A program made the position numbers and the translations under genes. This document shows, one piece after another, positions 50,752 through 59,132 of a stretch of 64,000 nucleotides of DNA. The stretch's first letter is position 1. Each line of letters begins with the position of its first letter. The notes under the pieces are model-generated. The model saw nothing but the letters and a program-made list of their open reading frames with translations. It had not been told where the DNA came from and did no database searches. The stretch comes from an uncultured Acetatifactor sp. (GTDB lineage Bacteria > Bacillota > Clostridia > Lachnospirales > Lachnospiraceae). Location: positions 1-64,000 of the forward strand of contig CAJUAB010000018.1 in assembly GCA_910583845.1 (NCBI GenBank), written 5' to 3'.

Positions 50752-51676
50752 TTCTGGCCGCTATCTCCGGTACATTCTCTCTCATGTACTCCAGCTGGAA
50801 TCTGGCGCTGTCATATTGACGATTTCCGATTCTTCCGTAGATTGACAGCGCCAGTTCTTCCGCTATGATATCCGCATATTTTATCCGGTCCATCTGTATC
50901 CGTATCCATGCGATATCAAAATGCAGTTCTGGCACATACAGTGTCTTCCCGTACTCCGTCAGCTCCCCGATTGCCTGGTCCGCCCACTCCAGCGCTTCCC
51001 TGAATCGTCCCTCAAGCCCAAGATACTTTACAAGATTCAGAACCAATGGCGCATACAGATTATTTCTTTCTCTACAGTCCATAAATCTGTCTGACAGAAA
51101 CTCAATCATTTCTTCAAACAGCTTTATAGCTTTGGGGCGCTGTCCGTTCTCCGCGTAACCGATGGCAATATTATTGATAATAATCAGTTCCTGATCAGCC
51201 AGCACCAATTCATGCAGCTTTTTTTCACCATAGTCCGGAACCGTCATTCTCAGAATGGCCTCCAATTCTTCCAGATGTTCTCCTCTGATCAGGCCATTGT
51301 CCGCAATAATCAGCTTCTGGAGCTTCAAAAACTGCGTATACATATTTTCCTTCGGGACCTTGCAGATCCTTTCTTCATATCGCTTTAAGATCAGATCCGC
51401 GCTTTCGAAATCATGATGCATGACCTTGACAGAAATCTCCTTTTGAAGTTCGGATATTTCATAATATTCTTCTCCCACAAAAAGATCATAACTGTCTTCC
51501 CACTGTCCCAGGCGCTGCATCAGCGCGACAAATTTTGCATGCGAAGGTTCCCTGACCCCATTTTCAATCCTTGAAAGTCCGCCCGGCGTACATATGCCGT
51601 CCGCCAGCTCCTCCTGCGTCAACCCCTTTATCTTCCTGAATCGCTTTATAACTTTCCCCATCGAGTATATTGCCAT
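50672..51676 (-). CDS. XRE-TPR regulator, RRNPP-like
   Basis: A 334-residue regulator. An N-terminal XRE helix-turn-helix (IKRFRKIKGLTQEELADGIC, then GGLSRIENGVREPS) is followed by about 270 residues of helical pairs that read as tetratricopeptide repeats (NNIAIGYAENGQRPKAIKLF, EGRFREALEWADQAIGEL). This plan matches the RRNPP family (PlcR, NprR, Rgg, PrgX), which bind short peptides. The start at 51676 follows AAAAAGGAATGG. It has its own promoter (51719-51747). The overlapping small secreted peptide gene is the likely partner, and the adjacent maturase cluster a likely target. Confidence 0.88.
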   Translation of the reverse strand: MAIYSMGKVIKRFRKIKGLTQEELADGICTPGGLSRIENGVREPSHAKFVALMQRLGQWEDSYDLFVGEEYYEISELQKEISVKVMHHDFESADLILKRYEERICKVPKENMYTQFLKLQKLIIADNGLIRGEHLEELEAILRMTVPDYGEKKLHELVLADQELIIINNIAIGYAENGQRPKAIKLFEEMIEFLSDRFMDCRERNNLYAPLVLNLVKYLGLEGRFREALEWADQAIGELTEYGKTLYVPELHFDIAWIRIQMDRIKYADIIAEELALSIYGRIGNRQYDSARFQLEYMRENVPEIAARINADHCEELLCRQEGRNQQKDCWRAG

Positions 51677-51718
51677 TTTTCCATTCCTTTTTAATGATAG
51701 CGCCATTGTTTTCACTGT

Positions 51719-51747
51719 ATTATACTCCGGCTCTATAAACCCTTCAA
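51719..51747 (-). promoter_or_regulatory. Promoter of the XRE-TPR regulator gene
   Basis: Read on the minus strand: TTGAAG, a 17-base spacer and TATAAT, 43 bases before the preferred start codon. Confidence 0.7.
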
Positions 51748-51835
51748 TGAGTGTTTAACTTCTATCAAAAAATAATACAAGTTATTGGAAAATATTGGAA
51801 ATATTAAAATTAATAGTTTGTTTTATAAAACAGAA

Positions 51836-51861
51836 GATGGGCAATAGATCAATTGCCCATC
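51836..51861 (-). terminator. Terminator of manC
   Basis: GATGGGCAAT and ATTGCCCATC form a perfect 10-bp stem with a 6-base loop. On the minus strand TTCTGTTTT follows. It lies 65 bases after the manC stop. Confidence 0.75.
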
Positions 51862-51925
51862 CTGATCACCAGGGTTTCGCACACACGCTCCAGAAGAAAA
51901 AAAGAAGAATTTGCACCATGGCAAT

Positions 51926-53242
51926 TTATTCCTCATCCTCATACTTCTGCTTGTCCTCCACACTGATTTCCGTTCCCAGCTGCACCTCAATCAGTCTCAG
52001 CTGTGTATCGGCAATTACCGTATGCCTGCATCCGGCCGGCATGGTAATCACATCTCCGGGCCGCACGATGCGCCTCATGCCGTCGATGACCACGCAGCCC
52101 TGGCCGCTCATTACCGTCCAGACCTCATCCCTGTGCTGATGGCTGTGGTAGGTGAGTTTATGTCCCGGCAGCAGCTCCACCTTGATGGTCATACTGTCCT
52201 CCTGCACATCCAGCACCGTAAAGCTGCCCCATGATTTTTCTGCGTACATGGCCTGCTGCTCCAGGGCTTCCACATAGGGCTTGATATGGGCGCTGCGGTC
52301 TTTGCCGGAAACCAGAATGCCATCCACGCTGGCCGCCACCACCATGTCCTTGCATCCCATGCATAGGACAGGTATATTCAGTTCATTTACCACCTGGGTA
52401 TTCTCACAGTGATCATCCAGCGTTACCTTGCCGATGGTCTCCGAGTCCATGGCCTCGGTAAAGGTATTCCAGCTGCCCAGATCCAGCCATTCCCCATTGT
52501 AGCGCAGCACCTGAATCCTTTTTTCCTGTTCCACCACCGCGTAATCAAAACTGATCTTCTTCTGGCTGCCATAGGAGGCAAACAAATCCTGATAATCGGT
52601 AAATGCGATCAGCTCATGGGCCCGCTTCAGCAGATACCCCAGCCTGAACGCGAACACCCCGCCATTCCACAGGGCTCCCCTGGCAATATATCCCTTCGCG
52701 GTCTCTTCGTCAGGTTTTTCCCGAAACGTTCTGACCGTACTGACAGGACCGGCGTCGGCCGGTATGATATAACCGTATTTTTCGCTGGGATAAGTCGGTT
52801 CGATTCCCATAAGCGACAGATTGGCGTCTCCCTGCTCCGCCAGCTTCGCGAGACGCTGCAATGCCTCAAAATACGTATCATGCACATAGGGGTCCACCGG
52901 ACATACCACCACGGCCTCCTCCTCCGGTACGCCAAGCTCATCGCGCAGATAAGCCGCTGCCAGGCAGATGGCCGGAAATGTGTCTCTCCGCTCAGGTTCC
53001 ACACAGATATTCACCCGTTCCCCCAGCTGATTCTTGATCGTACTGGCCTGTTTCCTGCTGGTGGCTATGGTGATCCTGGCCTCGGGGTCCACCGTCGTAA
53101 TCTGGCGAAATACACGGGTCAGCATAGACTCCAGTTCACCCTCGTCATTTCGGAACATTTTGATAAACTGTTTGGATCGAATGTCATTGGACAGGGGCCA
53201 CAGCCTCTTTCCGCTGCCCCCTGACAGCAAAATAATATTCAT
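51926..53242 (-). CDS. manC: Mannose-1-phosphate guanylyltransferase with cupin domain
   Basis: A 438-residue enzyme that makes GDP-mannose. The nucleotidyltransferase domain starts ILLSGGSGKRLWPLSND, with the later FREKPDEETA and WNGGVFAF motifs. From about residue 330 follows the type II phosphomannose isomerase-like cupin fold (YHSHQHRDEVWTVMSGQG, a metal-binding His set), which here may be regulatory or an isomerase. The start follows AGGAGGAG. An AraC gene 18 bases upstream is co-transcribed. GDP-mannose would feed gmd and rmd encoded upstream. Confidence 0.94.
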   Translation of the reverse strand: MNIILLSGGSGKRLWPLSNDIRSKQFIKMFRNDEGELESMLTRVFRQITTVDPEARITIATSRKQASTIKNQLGERVNICVEPERRDTFPAICLAAAYLRDELGVPEEEAVVVCPVDPYVHDTYFEALQRLAKLAEQGDANLSLMGIEPTYPSEKYGYIIPADAGPVSTVRTFREKPDEETAKGYIARGALWNGGVFAFRLGYLLKRAHELIAFTDYQDLFASYGSQKKISFDYAVVEQEKRIQVLRYNGEWLDLGSWNTFTEAMDSETIGKVTLDDHCENTQVVNELNIPVLCMGCKDMVVAASVDGILVSGKDRSAHIKPYVEALEQQAMYAEKSWGSFTVLDVQEDSMTIKVELLPGHKLTYHSHQHRDEVWTVMSGQGCVVIDGMRRIVRPGDVITMPAGCRHTVIADTQLRLIEVQLGTEISVEDKQKYEDEE

Positions 53243-53260
53243 TATGGCGCTCCTCCTCTT

Positions 53261-54151
53261 CTAATTTCTGATCCACTGTGCCCACTTCTGCCGATACTCC
53301 TCCGCACTCATCCCCTCTTTTTCCTGAAACAGTCTCTGCATCGTTGTCACATCGCCGATGCCTGACTCATCCGCCACCTCGGCCACCGGTTTGATGCTGA
53401 ACCGCAGCAGCTCCTTGGCCGCGTTCAGGCAGCGGTTCTCCACATAATCGTCAATATGGATTCCGTAATACTGCGCAAAGGACTGATCCAGCGCATCCCG
53501 GCTGTACGCGAACGCCTGCTCCAAAGCCTCTGATCTGTCTCCCTCCGCATAATGCTCATTCAGCCATTCCCGTACACGGCTCACAAGCTGTCTCTCCTGC
53601 TCATCTCCCAGAGTGCCGCCGTCCGAGAGCTTCTGTAAAATACAGTATTGCAGATGCAGCAGCAGTTCGCCGCACTGTACCTCCGCCAGCATGCTCCTGT
53701 CCTTTTGCAGTTCCAGCAGCCGACCGATCAGCCTGTTCCACTGCTCCGCATCATCGCTGTGAAATACGGGCTTTCCGGCATTTCCTTTTCGAAACAAATC
53801 ATAAAAATTCCGTGCCGTATTGCCATAATAATGTACCCAGGCAAGTTCCCATCCGTCCTGCTCATCGCTGATATGCTCATAATGCACCCTGCAATCCACC
53901 AAGGCGCAGTCGCCGACCTGAAGCTCATACGCACGGCCGTCCACGGCCAGAGTTCCCCTGCCGCCAAGCACCACCAGAAACAGATACGACTCCAGCTTTT
54001 CCCGTACGCATCTGTGAGGTTTCAGACTTTTTAGCCTCCCCACTTCCTGTACAAACAGCAGGTTCTGCCGGGCAAAATCCCCCGGGGTGTGCAGGCTGCG
54101 GTCCGAACTCGTCATCCCTTCTGTAGCAAACAATTCCCTGCTCTTAATCAT
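53261..54151 (-). CDS. AraC-family regulator with N-terminal cupin
   Basis: A 296-residue regulator. Residues 45-130 form the cupin-like ligand domain (LFLVVLGGRGTLAVDGRAYEL, DCALVDCRVHYEH). The last 100 residues form the AraC DNA-binding domain, with both helix-turn-helix units (EQAFAYSRDALDQSFAQYYG and PVAEVADESGIGDVTTMQRLF). It probably senses a sugar and controls the linked glycan genes. The ATG follows GGAGGAAGG. Clustering with manC, 18 bases away, suggests a shared transcript. Confidence 0.9.
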   Translation of the reverse strand: MIKSRELFATEGMTSSDRSLHTPGDFARQNLLFVQEVGRLKSLKPHRCVREKLESYLFLVVLGGRGTLAVDGRAYELQVGDCALVDCRVHYEHISDEQDGWELAWVHYYGNTARNFYDLFRKGNAGKPVFHSDDAEQWNRLIGRLLELQKDRSMLAEVQCGELLLHLQYCILQKLSDGGTLGDEQERQLVSRVREWLNEHYAEGDRSEALEQAFAYSRDALDQSFAQYYGIHIDDYVENRCLNAAKELLRFSIKPVAEVADESGIGDVTTMQRLFQEKEGMSAEEYRQKWAQWIRN

Positions 54152-54259
54152 TCCTTCCTCCTATTCATCGCCGCGCGATGGATTTCAAAGTCTCACAATC
54201 CGCTCATGCGCCTGTGCCGCATTACCGGGCCGTCTGAAAGCAAGCGCTGTTTCTCTGTT

Positions 54260-55198
54260 TTAGTCCGCGCTTCGCCAGTAATCCAGCGTGTCCCGGATCG
54301 TCTGCTCCAGCCTGATCCGGGGTTCCCAGCCTGTCAGCTCATGCAGCTTGGTTATATCCGCCTCAATGATGGGCACATCCACCGGCCGGATCTTGTTCGG
54401 GTCAATCTCCACCCGGATTTCCTTTTCCGACAGGGAAATGATCAGATCCAGAATTTGACGGATTTCCACCGCATGACCGGAACCCATATTATAGGTCTCC
54501 CCCGGCACTCCCCGCTGGACCAGGCCCACATACGCCCTGACCACATCTCTGACATCCGTAAAGTCCCTCCTGGCCGACAGATTTCCCACATACATAACCG
54601 GGTCCCGCCGCCCCTTTTCGATCTCCGCCACCTGCCTGCAGAAATCCGACACCACAAACATGGGTGCCTGTCCCGGACCGATATGGTTGAAGGAACGCAC
54701 CATCATCAGCTGCATGTCATAGGCCTGGGCATAGATACTGCCGATCATATTCTGGCATGCCTTGGTAGCCGCGTATATATTGCCTGGACGCAGCAGATTA
54801 TCCTCCCGGATCGGTGTCTCTCCGGGACAGATATGGCCGTACTCCTCCCCCGACCCGATCAGCAACACCCGAGGCTTATAATACAACTCCCTCACGGCAT
54901 CCATCACATGGATGCTTCCCTTGATATTCACGTCCACCGTCAGTCCCGGATTCTTCCAGGACAAGCCCACCGAGCTCTGCGCAGCCAGATGAAAAATATA
55001 ATCCGGCCGGATCTCCAGCAAAAGTGAAACAATTGCCTCCCGGTCCAGAATATCCAGATCATAGACTTTCGCGTGCTCATGCTCCAGCTGCTCATGGGGC
55101 AGCTTGGTGGCGTAAGCCTCCATCCCGCAGGCGTGCATTTCTTCTATCAGATAACTGCCCACAAATCCGGCAGCCCCTATCACCAGTCCTTTTGACAT
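54260..55198 (-). CDS. rmd: GDP-6-deoxy-D-mannose reductase (Rmd)
   Basis: A 312-residue short-chain dehydrogenase. The Rossmann motif is VIGAAGFVGSYL, the Ser lies in IGSGEEYG and the catalytic Tyr-Lys in NIYAATKACQN. The later FNHIGPGQAPMFVVSDF is a signature of Rmd, which reduces GDP-4-keto-6-deoxy-D-mannose to GDP-D-rhamnose. The start at 55198 follows GAGAAGAGG. Gmd, encoded upstream, makes its substrate, so the pair is probably devoted to D-rhamnose in the surface polymer. Confidence 0.9.
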   Translation of the reverse strand: MSKGLVIGAAGFVGSYLIEEMHACGMEAYATKLPHEQLEHEHAKVYDLDILDREAIVSLLLEIRPDYIFHLAAQSSVGLSWKNPGLTVDVNIKGSIHVMDAVRELYYKPRVLLIGSGEEYGHICPGETPIREDNLLRPGNIYAATKACQNMIGSIYAQAYDMQLMMVRSFNHIGPGQAPMFVVSDFCRQVAEIEKGRRDPVMYVGNLSARRDFTDVRDVVRAYVGLVQRGVPGETYNMGSGHAVEIRQILDLIISLSEKEIRVEIDPNKIRPVDVPIIEADITKLHELTGWEPRIRLEQTIRDTLDYWRSAD

Positions 55199-55264
55199 AT
55201 TTACCTCTTCTCGCAAACTTGCAGCCGGCAAATCATCCGTGTCAGACTACAGTCTCCTTACAAG

Positions 55265-55292
55265 AAAAGGAATTCCCTGTAGAATTCCTTTT
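55265..55292 (-). terminator. Terminator between gmd and rmd
   Basis: AAAAGGAATTC (55265-55275) pairs perfectly with GAATTCCTTTT (55282-55292) with a 6-base loop. Both strands end in T-rich sequence, so it could act in both directions. It may attenuate transcription from gmd into rmd. Confidence 0.7.
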
Positions 55293-55370
55293 CCGACAAC
55301 AATTCCCTTTATGCGGTCTCATGGAGCATTCCTCTGAGACAAGATGCTCTGTCCGTCATGCCCCGGCCGT

Positions 55371-56405
55371 TCACTGAATCCCCGCGTAGGCGATTTCTCT
55401 GCGCACCAGTTCCATATCCGTATCCACCATACGCCCTACCAGCTCGTCAAAGGAAATCTCCCTTTTCCATCCCAGCCTGCTCTCCGCCTTGGCCGGATCT
55501 CCCAGCAGAATATCCACCTCGGCAGGACGGAAAAATTCCCGATTAATCTTTACAATCACTTTGCCAGTGGCCGCGTCCTTCCCCACTTCATCCACGCCGG
55601 TGCCTGACCAGGCTACCGCAATTCCCACTTTTCTGAACGCGGTCTCCACAAATTCCCGGACTGTCCGGGTCTCATTGGATGCCACCACATAGTCATCCGG
55701 CGCCTCCTGCTGCAGCATCAGCCACATGGCATACACATAGTCTTTGGAATGCCCCCAGTCGCGTTTGGAATCCAGATTCCCCAGCTCCACACAGTCCAGA
55801 ACCCCCTGTTTGATCCTGGCCACCGCGTCTGTAATCTTACGGGTTACAAACTCCTTGCCGCGCCTCTCACTCTCGTGGTTGAACAGGATACCGCTGCAGG
55901 CATACATTCCATAGCTCTCCCGATAGTTTTTCGTGATCCAGTGGCCGTACACCTTGGCCACGCCGTAGGGGCTGCGGGGATAAAAAGGTGTAGTCTCCCT
56001 CTGCGGAATCTCCTGCACCAGCCCGAACATCTCGGAAGTGGACGCCTGGTAAAAACGGCAGGAAGGCTTCACCATACGGATTGCCTCCAGCATATTGGTG
56101 ACCCCCAGCGCGTCGATCTGCGCTGTGGCCAGAGGCTGTTCCCAGGATGTAGCCACAAAGGACTGCGCCGCCAGATTGTAAACTTCATCGGCATCGGACA
56201 CTCTCATGGCATTCACCAGAGAGGCCAGATCCGTCAGATCCGCGTAGATCAATTGCAGCCGGTCCCTGATATGTTCCACGTTGCCATAATCCACAACGGC
56301 TTTTCTGCGCATCAGGCCATATACTTTATAGCCCTTTTCCAATAACAACTCCGCCAGATATGATCCGTCCTGGCCGCAGATTCCTGTAATCAATGCTTTT
56401 TTCAT
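55371..56405 (-). CDS. gmd: GDP-mannose 4,6-dehydratase
   Basis: A 344-residue dehydratase. NADP binds at ITGICGQDGSYLAELLLEKG, the catalytic Thr lies in STSEMFG, Tyr-Lys in PRSPYGVAKVYGHW, and the family NHESERRGKEFVTRKI follows. It turns GDP-mannose into GDP-4-keto-6-deoxymannose, used by Rmd. The ATG at 56405 follows AGAAAGG; the longer frame starting at 56477 is leader sequence between promoter and gene. Confidence 0.95.
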   Translation of the reverse strand: MKKALITGICGQDGSYLAELLLEKGYKVYGLMRRKAVVDYGNVEHIRDRLQLIYADLTDLASLVNAMRVSDADEVYNLAAQSFVATSWEQPLATAQIDALGVTNMLEAIRMVKPSCRFYQASTSEMFGLVQEIPQRETTPFYPRSPYGVAKVYGHWITKNYRESYGMYACSGILFNHESERRGKEFVTRKITDAVARIKQGVLDCVELGNLDSKRDWGHSKDYVYAMWLMLQQEAPDDYVVASNETRTVREFVETAFRKVGIAVAWSGTGVDEVGKDAATGKVIVKINREFFRPAEVDILLGDPAKAESRLGWKREISFDELVGRMVDTDMELVRREIAYAGIQ

Positions 56406-56483
56406 ATATTTCTGACCTTTCTGGTGTATTGGCAGCCCCGCGCAGCTGCACTGCCGCGCAGCAGCCTGTACAAACATATACGG

Positions 56484-56512
56484 ATTATACTATATTTTTC
56501 CATGGTTTGCAA
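56484..56512 (-). promoter_or_regulatory. Promoter of gmd
   Basis: Read on the minus strand: TTGCAA, a 17-base spacer and TATAAT, about 80 bases before the gmd start. Confidence 0.65.
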
Positions 56513-56567
56513 CTTTATATACCGATGTATGTGCAGATTTTCCTTTCCGCCATCCTGATATGCCCCT

Positions 56568-59111
56568 TCACTGCGATATTTTTATATTCTGTATCATGAT
56601 CCCCAAGTTCACGGCTTGCCCCTCTTTCTCCGGTTCCAGAGGCCGGGCCGCATCCGGCATACGGACCTCCATAAGAATATTTCCGTCCTCCGGGCGGGTA
56701 ACGTCAAAACTGACCGCGTCCCGTCCCTCCGACACACAGCCGACAAACACCACTTCTCCGTTCACTTCAACCGTGATCTCCTGCTGCCCGTTCATTACGC
56801 TCTCCAGGTCCATGGAAATATGAATCTGATCTGTTGCGGCGCCGCCTTTCAGGGACAGATATGCCGACAGCCTGCCTCCCGCCGTCCAGGCCCCCGCTTC
56901 TTCCGGCGGGGATATCCCGTTTATAACATACCTGTTGGCGTTATATTCTTTTGCGCCAAACCGTATGATGCCGTCATCCGGGATCAACCGGGGCTCGTAC
57001 TCCGCTTCCGTCACTTCCATTTTCAGAAGCCCCAGCGCCAGCTCCCTGTGATCCTCCGATTCCATGATCTGTGACGGGGCAATACAATCCGGCAGCAGCA
57101 ATGTCAGTTCCACGACGTCCGTGCCCGGATTTTCAAACGCGAATACCAGGCTCTGCTTATCCCTTACAATATCTTCGCATATATAATTCCCATTCACCAG
57201 CACTGTCACCGGCTGCGGCTGATAAAACGCCGAGTAAATGCTCATATTGATTCCGATATACGGGGCGTCCGTGCCGTTAAGCGGAAGTGTCAGCACCACC
57301 CGGTCCCCCTCCGTCCAGGACCCCCAGTCCTCCTGCCAGGAAAGCCCTTCTACTACATATCTGTCCGCATTATACTGATCGGTGTAAAAAAAGATCGTGT
57401 CGATGGGGTCTCCCGACTGAAATGTACTCACTACCTCACCATAATAGGCGTAATCGTCCCGTCCTATATACTCTTTGCCCGTCATCCGAAGGCTGGCGGC
57501 ATCCCCCGCGTAACCGTCTGCACAGATCTCCTGCATTCTGGGCAGATAGTCCCTTGCCCAGGAATCATCCCATGTATAATATAAAAAATGACGCTCCCGT
57601 TCCCCATACTTCCGGATATACTCTTCCGACACTTTCTCACCGCCAAGCAGCGAGACCAGGATATCCGGCAGGTACGCAAAGGACATTTTTTCGTCGGAGA
57701 TCACAAATCCTTCCGTCTCCCCCGCGTTTTTTAACATAAACAGCGGATTCTGGGAATATTCATAGTGTCCATGATCCGCCATAACGATAATTGTGGAACT
57801 ATCATATATTCCCGCTTTTCTCAACTCGTCAAAAAATGTTTTCAGATAGGTGCAATTCCCTTCCGCCTCATCCTTCACGTCATAGGTTCTCCCCGCCTCC
57901 GTGGTCAGATCTTTTCCGAACGTATACTGGGGATGCACCCCTGCCGTATGATAAAACCGGAAACAGTTGCCGGTCCCGGTGACAGAAACCCCCTTTTCCA
58001 AAAGCCATGCGTAGTTGGCCTGCACCTCATAAGAATAAGCTCCCCCTTCCAGGGATGTCTCCTTCAGCTCCTCAAATTCCCCCGTGTCCAGGCCGAAAAA
58101 GCGCTTCAACTGATGGGGCATATAGTTGAACGCCACCAGCTGATAGATTTTCGCAGCCAGCGCGGGGTAGTCCTTCACATAGTAAGAACCCACGTCCACA
58201 TTGCCATACAGATCGGCGTCCTCATTCAGCAGACGGTCCTCCGTATACAATCCCACCGAGTATTCATTGTCCCTGAGAGCCGCCATAATCGGGCTCTCTC
58301 CGTACGCGTCCTGAATATACTGCTGGTAGGGTTTATCGTTATAATACCACGCCCCTGTCAAAATCTGGGGCACAGCCGCCTTTGTCGTGGGATAGGCCCC
58401 CAGCGTATCCGGATAGAAGGTAAAACCGCCTCCGAACAATTCCGTATACTCCCCGGCATCCTCCCCCTGTAACAGATTGAGCATGTCCTGCGCGTCGAAT
58501 GTATCCAGCAGAAAGATCAGCACATTGTTGTCAGCGGACAGATTCAGCATGTCTTTATTGGTCACGACCCTCTTCTCCGTCGGGGAGCCCTCCCCTGTGA
58601 TCCTGTCCTGCGTCCAGACCACCCCGATTGTGACAATCTGAATCAACATGATAAATATGCACAGATACCTTCCAATATTGTATATTTTATCTCTTATCTT
58701 CAAAACGGAGAAAATCCACAGCAGCATACATACAGCGGCCAGCAGAAGGCTCATGATGCCGTAAGCGCCATAGTCGGACCAGTTGACCTCCTCCCCGTTG
58801 AGGACCCCATAGTTTCTGGGAATGTAGTTGCCCTGAATATAAAAAAACAGATAGGCGTACACAAAAAAGCCGTATATATATGGCCCGGTCTTCCTTCTTT
58901 GGACAGCGCCCATGGCAAAAGAAAATGTGACGGCGACTCCGAGAAATGTAAGCAGCAGCACCGGCAGCAGCTGACTTAACGAAAACCAGAATTCGTCTCT
59001 GTTCGCGAAAAAAGCATCCAATGGCGCGAAAACGCAAAACATAAACGCTATTGCAATCCCCAATAAAATACTGCAATAGTTCTGCCTGATAAAATATTTA
59101 CTGTCTTTCAT
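56568..59111 (-). CDS. Membrane sulfatase-fold transferase with two C-terminal beta domains
   Basis: An 847-residue protein. Residues 1-175 hold about five membrane segments. An alkaline-phosphatase/sulfatase-fold domain follows (metal Asp in VLIFLLDTFDAQD, probable Thr nucleophile in GAYPTTKAAVPQIL, and VMADHGHYEYS). The last 250 residues contain two related beta-sandwich segments, each opening with an NADRYVV or NANRYVI motif and a Trp-rich strand. The family includes phosphoglycerol and phosphoethanolamine transferases that decorate surface polymers. The gene sits in the glycan cluster next to the flippase. Which group it transfers is unknown. Confidence 0.85.
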   Translation of the reverse strand: MKDSKYFIRQNYCSILLGIAIAFMFCVFAPLDAFFANRDEFWFSLSQLLPVLLLTFLGVAVTFSFAMGAVQRRKTGPYIYGFFVYAYLFFYIQGNYIPRNYGVLNGEEVNWSDYGAYGIMSLLLAAVCMLLWIFSVLKIRDKIYNIGRYLCIFIMLIQIVTIGVVWTQDRITGEGSPTEKRVVTNKDMLNLSADNNVLIFLLDTFDAQDMLNLLQGEDAGEYTELFGGGFTFYPDTLGAYPTTKAAVPQILTGAWYYNDKPYQQYIQDAYGESPIMAALRDNEYSVGLYTEDRLLNEDADLYGNVDVGSYYVKDYPALAAKIYQLVAFNYMPHQLKRFFGLDTGEFEELKETSLEGGAYSYEVQANYAWLLEKGVSVTGTGNCFRFYHTAGVHPQYTFGKDLTTEAGRTYDVKDEAEGNCTYLKTFFDELRKAGIYDSSTIIVMADHGHYEYSQNPLFMLKNAGETEGFVISDEKMSFAYLPDILVSLLGGEKVSEEYIRKYGERERHFLYYTWDDSWARDYLPRMQEICADGYAGDAASLRMTGKEYIGRDDYAYYGEVVSTFQSGDPIDTIFFYTDQYNADRYVVEGLSWQEDWGSWTEGDRVVLTLPLNGTDAPYIGINMSIYSAFYQPQPVTVLVNGNYICEDIVRDKQSLVFAFENPGTDVVELTLLLPDCIAPSQIMESEDHRELALGLLKMEVTEAEYEPRLIPDDGIIRFGAKEYNANRYVINGISPPEEAGAWTAGGRLSAYLSLKGGAATDQIHISMDLESVMNGQQEITVEVNGEVVFVGCVSEGRDAVSFDVTRPEDGNILMEVRMPDAARPLEPEKEGQAVNLGIMIQNIKISQ

Positions 59112-59132
59112 ATACTTGCTCCTGCATCTTTG

